NCBI GenBank assembly: GCA_002342205.1
Contig: DDPN01000149.1
Location: 8,320 to 13,660 of the forward strand
Direction of reading: 5' to 3'
Length of the DNA stretch: 5,341 nucleotides
Origin: Chitinophagaceae bacterium UBA2467
GTDB lineage: Bacteria; Bacteroidota; Bacteroidia; Chitinophagales; Chitinophagaceae
Of the stretch, positions 1 through 5,341 are shown piece after piece. The first letter of the stretch is position 1, and the number at the start of each line of letters is the position of its first letter. A model generated the notes under the pieces. That model did not search any database. It was not told the origin of the DNA and saw only the letters and a list, made by a program, of their open reading frames with translations. Both the position numbers and the translations under genes were made by a program.

Positions 1-207
1 CCTTATCAAAAAGCTGCAGAGCTGGCACGCGAATTATCCCTCGAATTGAACGCAGGACATGACTTAGATCATTCCAACCTTCGTTATTTTCATCAGCACA
101 TTCCCTGGCTAAAGGAAGTAAGTATTGGACATGCATTAATCTGTGATGCCCTGTTTTGGGGATTAGAAAATACCATTCAACTATATAAGAGAGAATTGCA
201 ATCTTAG
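1..207 (+). CDS. pdxJ: Pyridoxine 5'-phosphate synthase PdxJ, C-terminal part (5' end outside window)
   Basis: PdxJ condenses 1-deoxy-D-xylulose 5-phosphate with 3-amino-2-oxopropyl phosphate to pyridoxine 5'-phosphate, the ring-closing step of DXP-dependent vitamin B6 synthesis in the cytoplasm. Frame 1 is open from base 1 to TAG at 205-207, giving 68 codons, roughly the last quarter of a protein that is usually about 240 residues. Two family signatures are visible: NAGHDLDHSN (His codon at 58-60), which carries a conserved active-site histidine, and EVSIGHALICDALFWGLE (Gly-His codons at 127-132), the phosphate-binding end of the (beta/alpha)8 barrel, followed by the last helix. No damage is seen in this part. 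The gene converges on miaA, and the stop codons overlap by 4 bp in total (204-207). Start, promoter and upstream neighbours cannot be judged. The identification is firm from the two motifs. Confidence 0.93.
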   Translation, partial: PYQKAAELARELSLELNAGHDLDHSNLRYFHQHIPWLKEVSIGHALICDALFWGLENTIQLYKRELQS

Positions 208-1109
208 TGCAAGCGTGTTTTGATTAACTCTTTTATTGCACCAAGTTGCGTCGGCTCAAACCATTGTATTTCTGCTTGCTTTCTAAACCATGTCATTTGT
301 CGTTTTGCATATTGCCGGGTATTGATCTTTATTTGTTCAATGGCCTGCTCTACTGAAATGAGTTGATTTAAAAAAGCGAAAATCTCCTGATACCCTACTG
401 TCTGCAAGGCATTAAGTGATGAAAACGGATACAACGCTTTTACCTCTTCTACTAAGCCTTGTTGTATCATGTTATTTACACGAGTATTAATCCGCTCAAT
501 AAGTTGTGGACGCGGAAGTTCTAATCCAATTGAAATCAAATCGAATGTAACAGGATGCTCCCTTTTTTCTCGATAAGAAAAAATACTCTGCCCAGTTGCC
601 TCTATTACTTCAAGTGCACGCATCAATCGCTGTGGGTTTTTCATTTCACCAGTCGATGCAAACAAAGGGTCTTTTTGTAGAACTTGCTCCTGCAGCCAGG
701 CTAAACCGTTTTTTTGATAGCCCTCTATCACTTGACTTCTTATTGCTGGATCAATGGCAGGAATTTTATCGAGTCCCTCATAAAAAGCTTTCCAATAAAG
801 CCCTGTCCCGCCTACCATCACCACCACAGCATATCGCTCAAACAACTGATTTAATTGATCCTGTGCATACGCTGCAAAGGATGCAGCATCCACTTTATCG
901 TGAATAGAATGAGAAGCAATAAAATGATGCGGCACGGCCTGTAATTCGCTTTCAGAGGGACGAGCTACACCAATATTTAATTCTTTAAAACACTGACGAC
1001 TGTCAAAGGAAATGATTTCCGTATTGAGCCACTGTGCTAATTGTATCGCTACAGCAGTCTTGCCTACAGCTGTAGGACCCGCTACTTGTATAATCGTTTT
1101 TGTAGACAT
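204..1109 (-). CDS. miaA: tRNA dimethylallyltransferase MiaA
   Basis: MiaA transfers the dimethylallyl group of DMAPP to N6 of adenosine 37, next to the anticodon of tRNAs reading UNN codons, giving i6A37 and helping codon pairing. The 301-residue length is normal. The P-loop GPTAVGKT is at residues 11-18; DSRQ at 36-39 holds the conserved Asp thought to act on A37; PHHF is at 60-63; GGTGLY is at 100-105; NPQRLMRALEVI is at 158-169; the RINTRV/GLVEEV helix is at about 206-223; VGYQEI is at 238-243; and the C-terminal TRQYAKRQMTWFR is at 264-276. All key residues are present. The ATG at 1107-1109 fits because the P-loop begins ten residues later. Only 6 bp separate it from the upstream pRiA4b-like gene, so it is probably the last gene of the minus-strand run. 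There is no clear Shine-Dalgarno site, as is usual in Bacteroidota. The 3' end overlaps the stop of convergent pdxJ. Confidence 0.97.
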   Translation of the reverse strand: MSTKTIIQVAGPTAVGKTAVAIQLAQWLNTEIISFDSRQCFKELNIGVARPSESELQAVPHHFIASHSIHDKVDAASFAAYAQDQLNQLFERYAVVVMVGGTGLYWKAFYEGLDKIPAIDPAIRSQVIEGYQKNGLAWLQEQVLQKDPLFASTGEMKNPQRLMRALEVIEATGQSIFSYREKREHPVTFDLISIGLELPRPQLIERINTRVNNMIQQGLVEEVKALYPFSSLNALQTVGYQEIFAFLNQLISVEQAIEQIKINTRQYAKRQMTWFRKQAEIQWFEPTQLGAIKELIKTRLH

Positions 1110-1115
1110 GAAAAA

Positions 1116-1682
1116 CTAGAGCAGATCAGATTCCTCATCTTGAAATCCTTCTTCCTCCCCTCCTACATCCTCTCCTTCCTCATCTTTTTCACCAAAGCCC
1201 TCTTCGGCTTTGCTTAAATCATATTTTTCTTCAATATCGGCAAACTTATCACCCAGTAAAGATTTAGTGCCATACTGGCTGGGGGGAATACCCTCCGCAC
1301 GTGTTACTGCAGGATACGTCAGCTTTGGATTTTCTTCTTTTGAAACACCGATCAATTCGACTAAGAATGTCCAGTTGCGTGTAAAATCATACACATAGAC
1401 AAACCGCTGATTTAAATTTTTTATTTCAGAACCCACTGCGGTTTGCTCCATCAGCAACGGTGGCGCCTTGTACTCCTTTTCGTATACTTCCAAACTGATT
1501 TCACGACCTCTTTGCCAATTTTCATTACTCCGATAAAAAGTAGCGGCATGTTTGTTGTCAAACTCAAATGCCTTCAAAATGGTCAAATGAAGCTTCTGAA
1601 AAGTATCTGTTGGAAAAATGGCGATATCCCTGTAAATAGTATCGTCTTCTTCAAAAAAGACTCTGAATTTTAAGATCGGCAT
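1116..1682 (-). CDS. pRiA4b ORF-3-like (IS1096 TnpR-like family) protein with acidic C-terminal tail
   Basis: This 188-residue protein resembles the plasmid pRiA4b ORF-3 family (PF07929), also called 'IS1096 element passenger TnpR-like'; its biochemical function is not known. The family pattern of a beta strand, an Ile-Tyr/Trp-Arg segment, then 'LH..I..aF..d..H...F' is seen as IYRDIAIFP at 16-24, LHLTILKAFEFDNKHAATFY at 31-50, and a later FVYVYDFTRNWTFLVEL near 93-110 matching the 'YDFGD.W...v' part. The final 30 residues are half Asp/Glu (15 of 30), probably disordered. No signal peptide or membrane segment is seen, so it is likely cytoplasmic. The ATG at 1680-1682 lies 4 bp after a TAnnTTTG promoter word. 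It sits between cca (26 bp upstream) and miaA (6 bp downstream), both tRNA genes. Despite the family name, no transposase or terminal repeats are nearby. The family call is good; function is open. Confidence 0.8.
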   Translation of the reverse strand: MPILKFRVFFEEDDTIYRDIAIFPTDTFQKLHLTILKAFEFDNKHAATFYRSNENWQRGREISLEVYEKEYKAPPLLMEQTAVGSEIKNLNQRFVYVYDFTRNWTFLVELIGVSKEENPKLTYPAVTRAEGIPPSQYGTKSLLGDKFADIEEKYDLSKAEEGFGEKDEEGEDVGGEEEGFQDEESDLL

Positions 1683-1686
1683 GGCA

Positions 1687-1694
1687 CAAAGCTA
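1687..1694 (-). promoter_or_regulatory. Putative -7 promoter element (TAGCTTTG) before the pRiA4b-like gene
   Basis: On the minus strand TAGCTTTG matches the Bacteroidota -7 consensus TAnnTTTG exactly and ends 4 bp before the ATG at 1680-1682. A -33 TTG at the usual distance (about 17-23 bp upstream) is not seen. If used, transcription would begin at or within a few bases of the start codon, giving a leaderless or nearly leaderless mRNA for this gene and miaA. It overlaps the short gap after cca, so it would be an internal promoter of the gene run. Confidence 0.45.
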
Positions 1695-1708
1695 GGGATA
1701 AAATTGCG

Positions 1709-3136
1709 TCAGCCCTTTGCGGAAATACCCAATGAAGCAGCCTTTTCCACCATGAATTGATAAGCCGCTTCATAATTATTAGGAATAACCCCATCCAAGA
1801 TCGCGTCCTTGATGGCATCCTTGATTACACCAACAGGTTTTGAGGGAGCAAGGCCAAATGTTTCCATGATCAATTCGCCCGAGATGGGTGGCTGCCAGTT
1901 TCGGATATGGTCTTTTTCTTCAACCTCTTTACAGCGCTGTCTTACCAATGCGAAGTTTTCGAGATAACGCTTTACCTTATTTTGATTTTTTGAGGTAATG
2001 TCCGCTTCGCAGAGCAGCATGAGCGAATCAAAATCTTCTCCCGCATCAAAAAGCAAACGTCGAATGGCAGAGTCAGTGATATTTTCTTTAGTCAAACTAA
2101 TAGGACGCAAATGCAATTCGACAAGCTTTTTCACCAATCGCATTTTTTCATGGAGCGGCAACTTAAGTTTAGTGAAAATCTTAGGGACCATTCTTCCACC
2201 TACTACTTCGTGGCCATGAAAAGTCCAGCCATGTCCTTTTTCAAAACGCTTTGTAGCAGGCTTAGCAATGTCATGTAATATAGCTGCCCAGCGCAACCAC
2301 AAATCTGTTGTGCTTTTAGAAAGATTATCCAATACCTGAAGAGTGTGATAGAAATTGTCTTTATGGCCATGACCATCTTTGTATTCTGCACCCGCCAACT
2401 CCACTAACTGTGGAAATATCAATTTCAATAACCCTGCTTTGTATAAAAGATCAAGCCCGACAGATGGAATGGGCGCGAGAATCATTTTATTTAACTCCTC
2501 AGTAATCCGTTCTTGGGTGATTATTGAAATTCGATGAGCATTATTTACAATTCCTTGCCAAGTTTTTTCTTCAATTGTGAATCCGAGCTGCGCAGCAAAA
2601 CGTATAGCCCGCATCATTCGAAGTGGATCATCGCTAAAGGTTCGATCCGGATCCGTCGGCGTGCGAATAATCCCATTATCCAAATCTTTTACCCCACCAA
2701 ATGGATCAATCAATTTTCCATATCCGTCACGACATAAACTGATGGCTAGCGCATTGATGGTAAAGTCTCTTCGCTCTTGATCATCTTGTAAGTTTCCAGG
2801 AGAGACGCTGGGATTTCTAGAATCAGGATGATAACTTTCTTTTCGAGCCCCAACAAATTCCAAATCAAAACCTGGTTCACCTCGCAATTGAAAATGAGCA
2901 GTTCCAAATGTTTTAAAAAGATCAACTTTAGGAGCGGGTTTAAATTGAGAAGCAGCCTTAGTAGCTAATTCAAGCGCATCCCCCAAACAAACAAAATCCA
3001 TATCGGTAGTGGCACGGCCTAATAATTTATCACGCACGAATCCTCCAACCAAATAGGTATCTCGCTCCAGCAATTCACTAGCCGCAGCTACCTTTTGGAG
3101 AACCTCCGCTTCCTGATTGGAACAATGAATATCCAT
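1709..3136 (-). CDS. cca: CCA tRNA nucleotidyltransferase with HD domain (class II)
   Basis: The enzyme adds or repairs the 3'-terminal CCA of tRNAs from CTP and ATP without a nucleic acid template. The 475-residue protein starts with the nucleotidyltransferase head: LVGGFVRDKLLGR at 29-41, the metal-binding DMD at 45-47, DLEFVGARKESY at 91-102 and RRDFTINALA at 122-131. The nucleotide-selecting motif is SDDPLRMMRAIRF at 168-180, with Asp169 where many relatives have Glu (EDxxR). QERITEELNKM follows at 208-218. The second half has an HD-type phosphohydrolase domain: His264 in FYHTL, LHDIAKP with His288-Asp289, and FHGHE at 306-310. The length and HD domain fit the long bacterial CCA-adding type rather than an A-adding-only or poly(A) enzyme, although sequence alone does not fully exclude these. 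The start at 3136 is supported by the TAnnTTTG word 5 bp upstream. It lies 32 bp after the M42 peptidase gene and 26 bp before the pRiA4b-like gene. Confidence 0.93.
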   Translation of the reverse strand: MDIHCSNQEAEVLQKVAAASELLERDTYLVGGFVRDKLLGRATTDMDFVCLGDALELATKAASQFKPAPKVDLFKTFGTAHFQLRGEPGFDLEFVGARKESYHPDSRNPSVSPGNLQDDQERRDFTINALAISLCRDGYGKLIDPFGGVKDLDNGIIRTPTDPDRTFSDDPLRMMRAIRFAAQLGFTIEEKTWQGIVNNAHRISIITQERITEELNKMILAPIPSVGLDLLYKAGLLKLIFPQLVELAGAEYKDGHGHKDNFYHTLQVLDNLSKSTTDLWLRWAAILHDIAKPATKRFEKGHGWTFHGHEVVGGRMVPKIFTKLKLPLHEKMRLVKKLVELHLRPISLTKENITDSAIRRLLFDAGEDFDSLMLLCEADITSKNQNKVKRYLENFALVRQRCKEVEEKDHIRNWQPPISGELIMETFGLAPSKPVGVIKDAIKDAILDGVIPNNYEAAYQFMVEKAASLGISAKG

Positions 3137-3141
3137 TGGCG

Positions 3142-3149
3142 CAAAGGTA
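3142..3149 (-). promoter_or_regulatory. Putative -7 promoter element (TACCTTTG) before cca
   Basis: TACCTTTG on the minus strand matches the Bacteroidota -7 consensus TAnnTTTG exactly and is only 5 bp (CGCCA) from the cca ATG at 3134-3136. No convincing -33 TTG is found in the 17-23 bp upstream range. The position implies a transcription start at about the first base of the coding region, i.e. a leaderless cca message, separate from read-through out of the peptidase gene. Confidence 0.5.
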
Positions 3150-3168
3150 CTAGTTCAGCAGGAAGTGA

Positions 3169-4284
3169 TCAGAGATAACGAAGATTAGTCTTAGGCGAAA
3201 GCGTCAAGAGCGTTTCGTACATCAATCGAATGGTATTTTCGATATCATCGCGATGTAGCATCTCTACAGTAGTATGCATATAACGAAGAGGAATAGAGAT
3301 TAATACCGAAGGACAACCATCATTTGAATAGGCAAAAGAATCTGTGTCCGTTCCTGTACTACGACTTTGCGCACGCCATTGAACCGGAATTTTTTTCTTT
3401 GTTGCCACCTCTTCCACTATAGTCAAAAGTTTGTTATGCACAGCGGGAGCATAACACAGTGAAGGCCCCTTACCTGTAGCAACATCTCCTTCAATCGCTT
3501 TGTTGATCAATGGAGTTGTGGTATCATGTGTAACATCCGTAATAATCGCAATATCGGGTTTGATACGACGAGCAATCATTTCAGCCCCTCTTAATCCAAT
3601 TTCTTCTTGTACTGCATTAACTACATGCAGACTAAAGGGTAATTTCTTTTTATTCTCCTTTAACAAACGCGCCACTTCGGCAATCATAAACCCACCAATA
3701 CGATTGTCAAATGCACGACCAATGTAGTTGCCATTTGCTAACTCATCAAATCCATCTTGATAAGTAACCACCGCTCCAATATGTATTCCTAATGCAGCAA
3801 CTTCTTTTTTACTGCGTGCTCCACAATCTAACCAAAGATTATCAGTACGTGGAGAAGGTTCTTTTTGGTCAGTCGCACCCAGGCGCGTATGAATGGCCGG
3901 CCATCCGAATACAGCTTTTACCGGCCCTTTTTTACCATGTATGATCACGCGTGATGCAGGAGCTGTTTGATGATCTACGCCCCCATTTCTTTTTAAATAC
4001 AATAAACCATCAGCTGTGATATAGTTAACAAACCAACTGATTTCATCAGCATGTGCCTCAATAACCACTTTAAAAGGATTCGTAGGATTGATCACACCCA
4101 CTGCCGTACCATATGGGTCAACATAATGTGTGTCCACATACGGCTTAAGATATTCTAGCCAAATACGCTGGCCCCAACTCTCAAATCCTACAGGAGAGGG
4201 ATTGTTGATATAATTTTTGAAAAAAGTAAAGGAAGAAGGAGTTAGTAATGATTTTGCAGAACGCTTTGCAACAGACTTAGCCAT
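3169..4284 (-). CDS. M42 family zinc/cobalt aminopeptidase (glutamyl aminopeptidase / FrvX-like)
   Basis: M42 peptidases are cytoplasmic two-metal aminopeptidases, often large tetrahedral 12-mers, that trim peptides left by the proteasome-like and Lon/Clp proteases. The 371-residue length is typical. The metal and catalytic residues are all visible: HADE at 78-81 (His78 ligand, Asp80), FDNR at 192-195 (bridging Asp193), QEEIGLRGA at 226-234 (catalytic base Glu227, ligand Glu228), ITDVTHD at 248-254 (Asp250) and RYMHTTVEM at 334-342 (His337). STGTDTDSFAYSNDG at 309-323 is also characteristic. The first eleven residues are Lys/Arg/Ser/Ala-rich, a short basic lead-in before the domain, with no hydrophobic signal segment. 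The gene begins 25 bp after the lipoprotein stop and has no TAnnTTTG word of its own nearby, so it is probably transcribed with the lipoprotein. Substrate preference cannot be read from the sequence. Confidence 0.92.
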   Translation of the reverse strand: MAKSVAKRSAKSLLTPSSFTFFKNYINNPSPVGFESWGQRIWLEYLKPYVDTHYVDPYGTAVGVINPTNPFKVVIEAHADEISWFVNYITADGLLYLKRNGGVDHQTAPASRVIIHGKKGPVKAVFGWPAIHTRLGATDQKEPSPRTDNLWLDCGARSKKEVAALGIHIGAVVTYQDGFDELANGNYIGRAFDNRIGGFMIAEVARLLKENKKKLPFSLHVVNAVQEEIGLRGAEMIARRIKPDIAIITDVTHDTTTPLINKAIEGDVATGKGPSLCYAPAVHNKLLTIVEEVATKKKIPVQWRAQSRSTGTDTDSFAYSNDGCPSVLISIPLRYMHTTVEMLHRDDIENTIRLMYETLLTLSPKTNLRYL

Positions 4285-4309
4285 CTAGAAAATTTTTAAT
4301 TGTAACCAA

Positions 4310-4762
4310 TCAGGGTTTTTTCAAACGAATCTTATTAGACTCCACATAATTACTTCTTTTACGTGTTTTATCTATAAGAATTAAACCAAGTGCTGCAGAC
4401 GTATCTCTGGTAACACCTGGCAACGTGAGCATATTAGTTTGATTATAGGTGTTGTATTCAAATTCAATAGCAATATCGGATTGACGTAGTTGAGCAGGAA
4501 TTCCTAAACGACCTGTAGGAAAACGCATCAAGGTGTCAATTAAAGTAGCTGTATTTCCGTTGAACCATTTATAGACAATGTATACTGAATCAATATCACC
4601 TTCTTCGTCGGTGTAGCTTCCCAACAAACGGATTACGTTTCCACTCAATACGGTAGCAGGTTGGATAGAACGTATCTCCACCTTTGGTTCAGATGTAAAC
4701 TTATCTTTGCTGCAAGCAACAACAAGTACAGTAATAAGAATAAATAAAAGAGACCGTTTCAT
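4310..4762 (-). CDS. Small predicted lipoprotein with a beta-rich, Ig-like region (unknown function)
   Basis: I do not recognise a named family. The 150-residue product begins MKRSLLFILITVLVVAC: a short basic end, a hydrophobic segment and a lipobox (VVAC) with the lipidated Cys at 17, so the mature protein should be anchored in a cell-envelope membrane. After CSKDK comes a beta-strand-rich stretch, with SIQPATVLSGNVIRLLGSY at 32-50 followed by TDEEGDID at 51-58, whose acidic turn resembles those in PKD, cadherin-like or other Ig-like domains of Bacteroidota surface proteins; this is a likeness only. The C-terminus is basic (KTRKR and a final KIRLKKP). No catalytic motif is visible. It is the first gene of the minus-strand run, with a TAnnTTTG word 16 bp before its ATG (4760-4762), and lies 25 bp ahead of the M42 peptidase gene. 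Whether it faces the periplasm or the surface is not clear. Confidence 0.8.
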   Translation of the reverse strand: MKRSLLFILITVLVVACSKDKFTSEPKVEIRSIQPATVLSGNVIRLLGSYTDEEGDIDSVYIVYKWFNGNTATLIDTLMRFPTGRLGIPAQLRQSDIAIEFEYNTYNQTNMLTLPGVTRDTSAALGLILIDKTRKRSNYVESNKIRLKKP

Positions 4763-4778
4763 TCGTAACTAATTATAA

Positions 4779-4786
4779 CAAAGGTA
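4779..4786 (-). promoter_or_regulatory. Putative -7 promoter element (TACCTTTG) before the lipoprotein gene
   Basis: TACCTTTG on the minus strand is identical to the word before cca and matches the Bacteroidota -7 consensus TAnnTTTG. It ends 16 bp before the lipoprotein ATG, so the leader would be about 10 bases. A -33 TTG at normal spacing is not evident; the nearest upstream TTG on this strand is about 28 bp away. It would be the main promoter of the minus-strand gene run and lies in the short divergent gap shared with the LuxE-like gene. Confidence 0.55.
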
Positions 4787-4787
4787 C

Positions 4788-4795
4788 AATATTTG
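4788..4795 (+). promoter_or_regulatory. Weak -7-like element (AATATTTG) facing the LuxE-like gene
   Basis: AATATTTG agrees with TAnnTTTG at five of the six fixed positions (first base A instead of T). If it is the promoter of the + strand gene, transcription would begin near 4800, which is downstream of the TTG codon at 4793 and upstream of the ATT codon at 4817. It lies directly beside the opposite-strand -7 word at 4779-4786, so the two divergent promoters would interfere with each other or be controlled together. The evidence is only the partial match and position. Confidence 0.25.
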
Positions 4796-5341
4796 GATAG
4801 ACCCTCTTCCATAGCAATTTCTTGGTCACAACGCCTTTTTGAATCAAACGCCTCCTTTGAAGAGTTGGCCATAACCGCATTCAGATACCAGGCAGTTGCC
4901 AACCCTGTTTACGCCGCCTACATAAAAGCCCTTGGCATAGACCCGGATACTATCCACTCCATTGATAAAATTCCCTTTCTGCCCATTCGTTTTTTTAAAA
5001 CACATGCCATCAAGTCTGACAGCTTTGAACCGGCCATCGTTTTTGAAAGCAGCACTACTACAGGCCAGACACCGAGCCGTCATTTTGTTAAAAATCCTTC
5101 CCTATATCAAACCAGTTATAATCGTGGGTTTCGTCAGTTTTTTGGAGACCCTTCGCAGTGGTGTATTCTTGGACTTTTACCCTCCTATTTGGAGCGCCAA
5201 CATTCTTCATTGGTGTACATGATGGATGATCTGATCAAAAAAACAGGTCATCCCAAAAGTGGATTTTATTTGCACGACTTAGATGCATTGCATGAAACTT
5301 TGCAAGCATTAGAAAAAAACAAGCAACCTACACTATTAATA
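4793..5341 (+). CDS. LuxE/PaaK-like acyl-protein synthetase, N-terminal part (3' end outside window)
   Basis: The frame is open from just after TAA at 4766-4768 to the window end. It encodes an adenylate-forming acyl-protein synthetase of the LuxE type, a family that activates a carboxylic acid with ATP and, in LuxE proper, transfers it to a cysteine. Seen: an AFRYQAVANPVYAAYI helix; IPFLPIRFFKTHAI (coding about 4970-5011); the nucleotide-binding FESSTTTGQTPSRHFV (about 5042-5089), equivalent to the SSGTTG loop of PaaK-like enzymes; and LGLLPSYLERQHSSLVYMMDDLI (about 5168-5236, including the three residues before PSY). The acyl-accepting Cys region would lie outside the window. There is no in-frame ATG or GTG before the conserved part: TTG at 4793 is the only standard alternative, while family members as I recall them begin at about the ATT at 4817 (ISWSQRLF). 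Bacteroidota carry such genes without lux genes; the acyl substrate is unknown. The gene is divergent from the lipoprotein gene. Confidence 0.8.
   Translation, partial: MDRPSSIAISWSQRLFESNASFEELAITAFRYQAVANPVYAAYIKALGIDPDTIHSIDKIPFLPIRFFKTHAIKSDSFEPAIVFESSTTTGQTPSRHFVKNPSLYQTSYNRGFRQFFGDPSQWCILGLLPSYLERQHSSLVYMMDDLIKKTGHPKSGFYLHDLDALHETLQALEKNKQPTLLI

Noticed and set aside
196..212. Intrinsic terminator between pdxJ and miaA
   Set aside because: The stem is only 5 bp and mostly A/T, and no T tract follows on either strand, so I did not list it as a terminator.
596..907. 103-codon open frame on the + strand inside miaA
   Set aside because: It is antisense to well-conserved miaA motifs, has no recognisable domain and has the make-up of a shadow frame.
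1241..1248. TAAGTTTG on the minus strand as a promoter for miaA
   Set aside because: It lies inside the pRiA4b-like coding region about 130 bp before miaA and is about what chance would give; no -33 support.
1210..1673. Two + strand open frames antisense to the pRiA4b-like gene
   Set aside because: No family resemblance; they lie entirely opposite a gene whose own frame shows family motifs.
1116..1682. Insertion sequence or plasmid remnant suggested by the 'IS1096 TnpR / pRiA4b' family name
   Set aside because: No transposase, terminal inverted repeats or target duplication is visible, and the gene fits tightly between housekeeping genes.
4844..5083. 79-codon minus-strand open frame beyond the lipoprotein gene
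   Set aside because: It is opposite the LuxE-like coding frame, which carries clear conserved motifs; the antisense protein shows nothing recognisable.
4962..5222. 86-codon + strand open frame starting inside the LuxE-like region
   Set aside because: It is a different reading frame from the one with the SSTTTG and PSYLER motifs, which stays open to the window end.
1..5341. A new defence, mobile or multi-gene system in this window
   Set aside because: All genes but the small lipoprotein match known housekeeping or widespread families; no repeats, toxin-antitoxin pairs, recombinases or unusual RNA structures were seen.

Overview
The window looks like ordinary chromosomal DNA of a Bacteroidota bacterium, probably near the Chitinophagaceae. 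The evidence is the style of the proteins (a short lipoprotein with a CSKDK start to its mature part, an M42 peptidase with a basic N-terminus, a LuxE-like synthetase without lux genes), moderate GC, the lack of clear Shine-Dalgarno sites, and the Bacteroidota -7 promoter word TAnnTTTG directly before three gene starts. The genus call is an inference.

Layout. The left end (1-207, + strand) is the last 68 codons of pdxJ, for vitamin B6 synthesis. It meets miaA tail to tail, and the two stop codons overlap. From 4762 back to 204 five genes run on the minus strand, in transcription order: a small lipoprotein (4310-4762), an M42 aminopeptidase (3169-4284), cca (1709-3136), a pRiA4b ORF-3-like protein with an acidic tail (1116-1682), and miaA (204-1109). 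Gaps between them are only 6 to 32 bp, so read-through is likely, but TAnnTTTG words before the lipoprotein, cca and the pRiA4b-like gene suggest extra internal starts. At the right end a divergent + strand gene, an acyl-protein synthetase of the LuxE/PaaK type, runs off the window. It has no in-frame ATG or GTG at its expected start.

How the genes relate. cca and miaA both act on tRNA: cca builds or repairs the 3' CCA end, and MiaA prenylates A37 of tRNAs reading UNN codons. The pRiA4b-like protein sits between them and may be linked to that job, but nothing in the sequence proves it. The lipoprotein, peptidase, PdxJ and LuxE-like protein have no obvious common pathway.

I found no rRNA or tRNA gene, insertion sequence, CRISPR array, phage gene or defence cassette. 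There is no stretch over 300 bp without a gene; the largest gap is the divergent promoter region at about 4763-4816. The points most worth a second look are the promoter words almost touching start codons and the unusual start of the LuxE-like gene.
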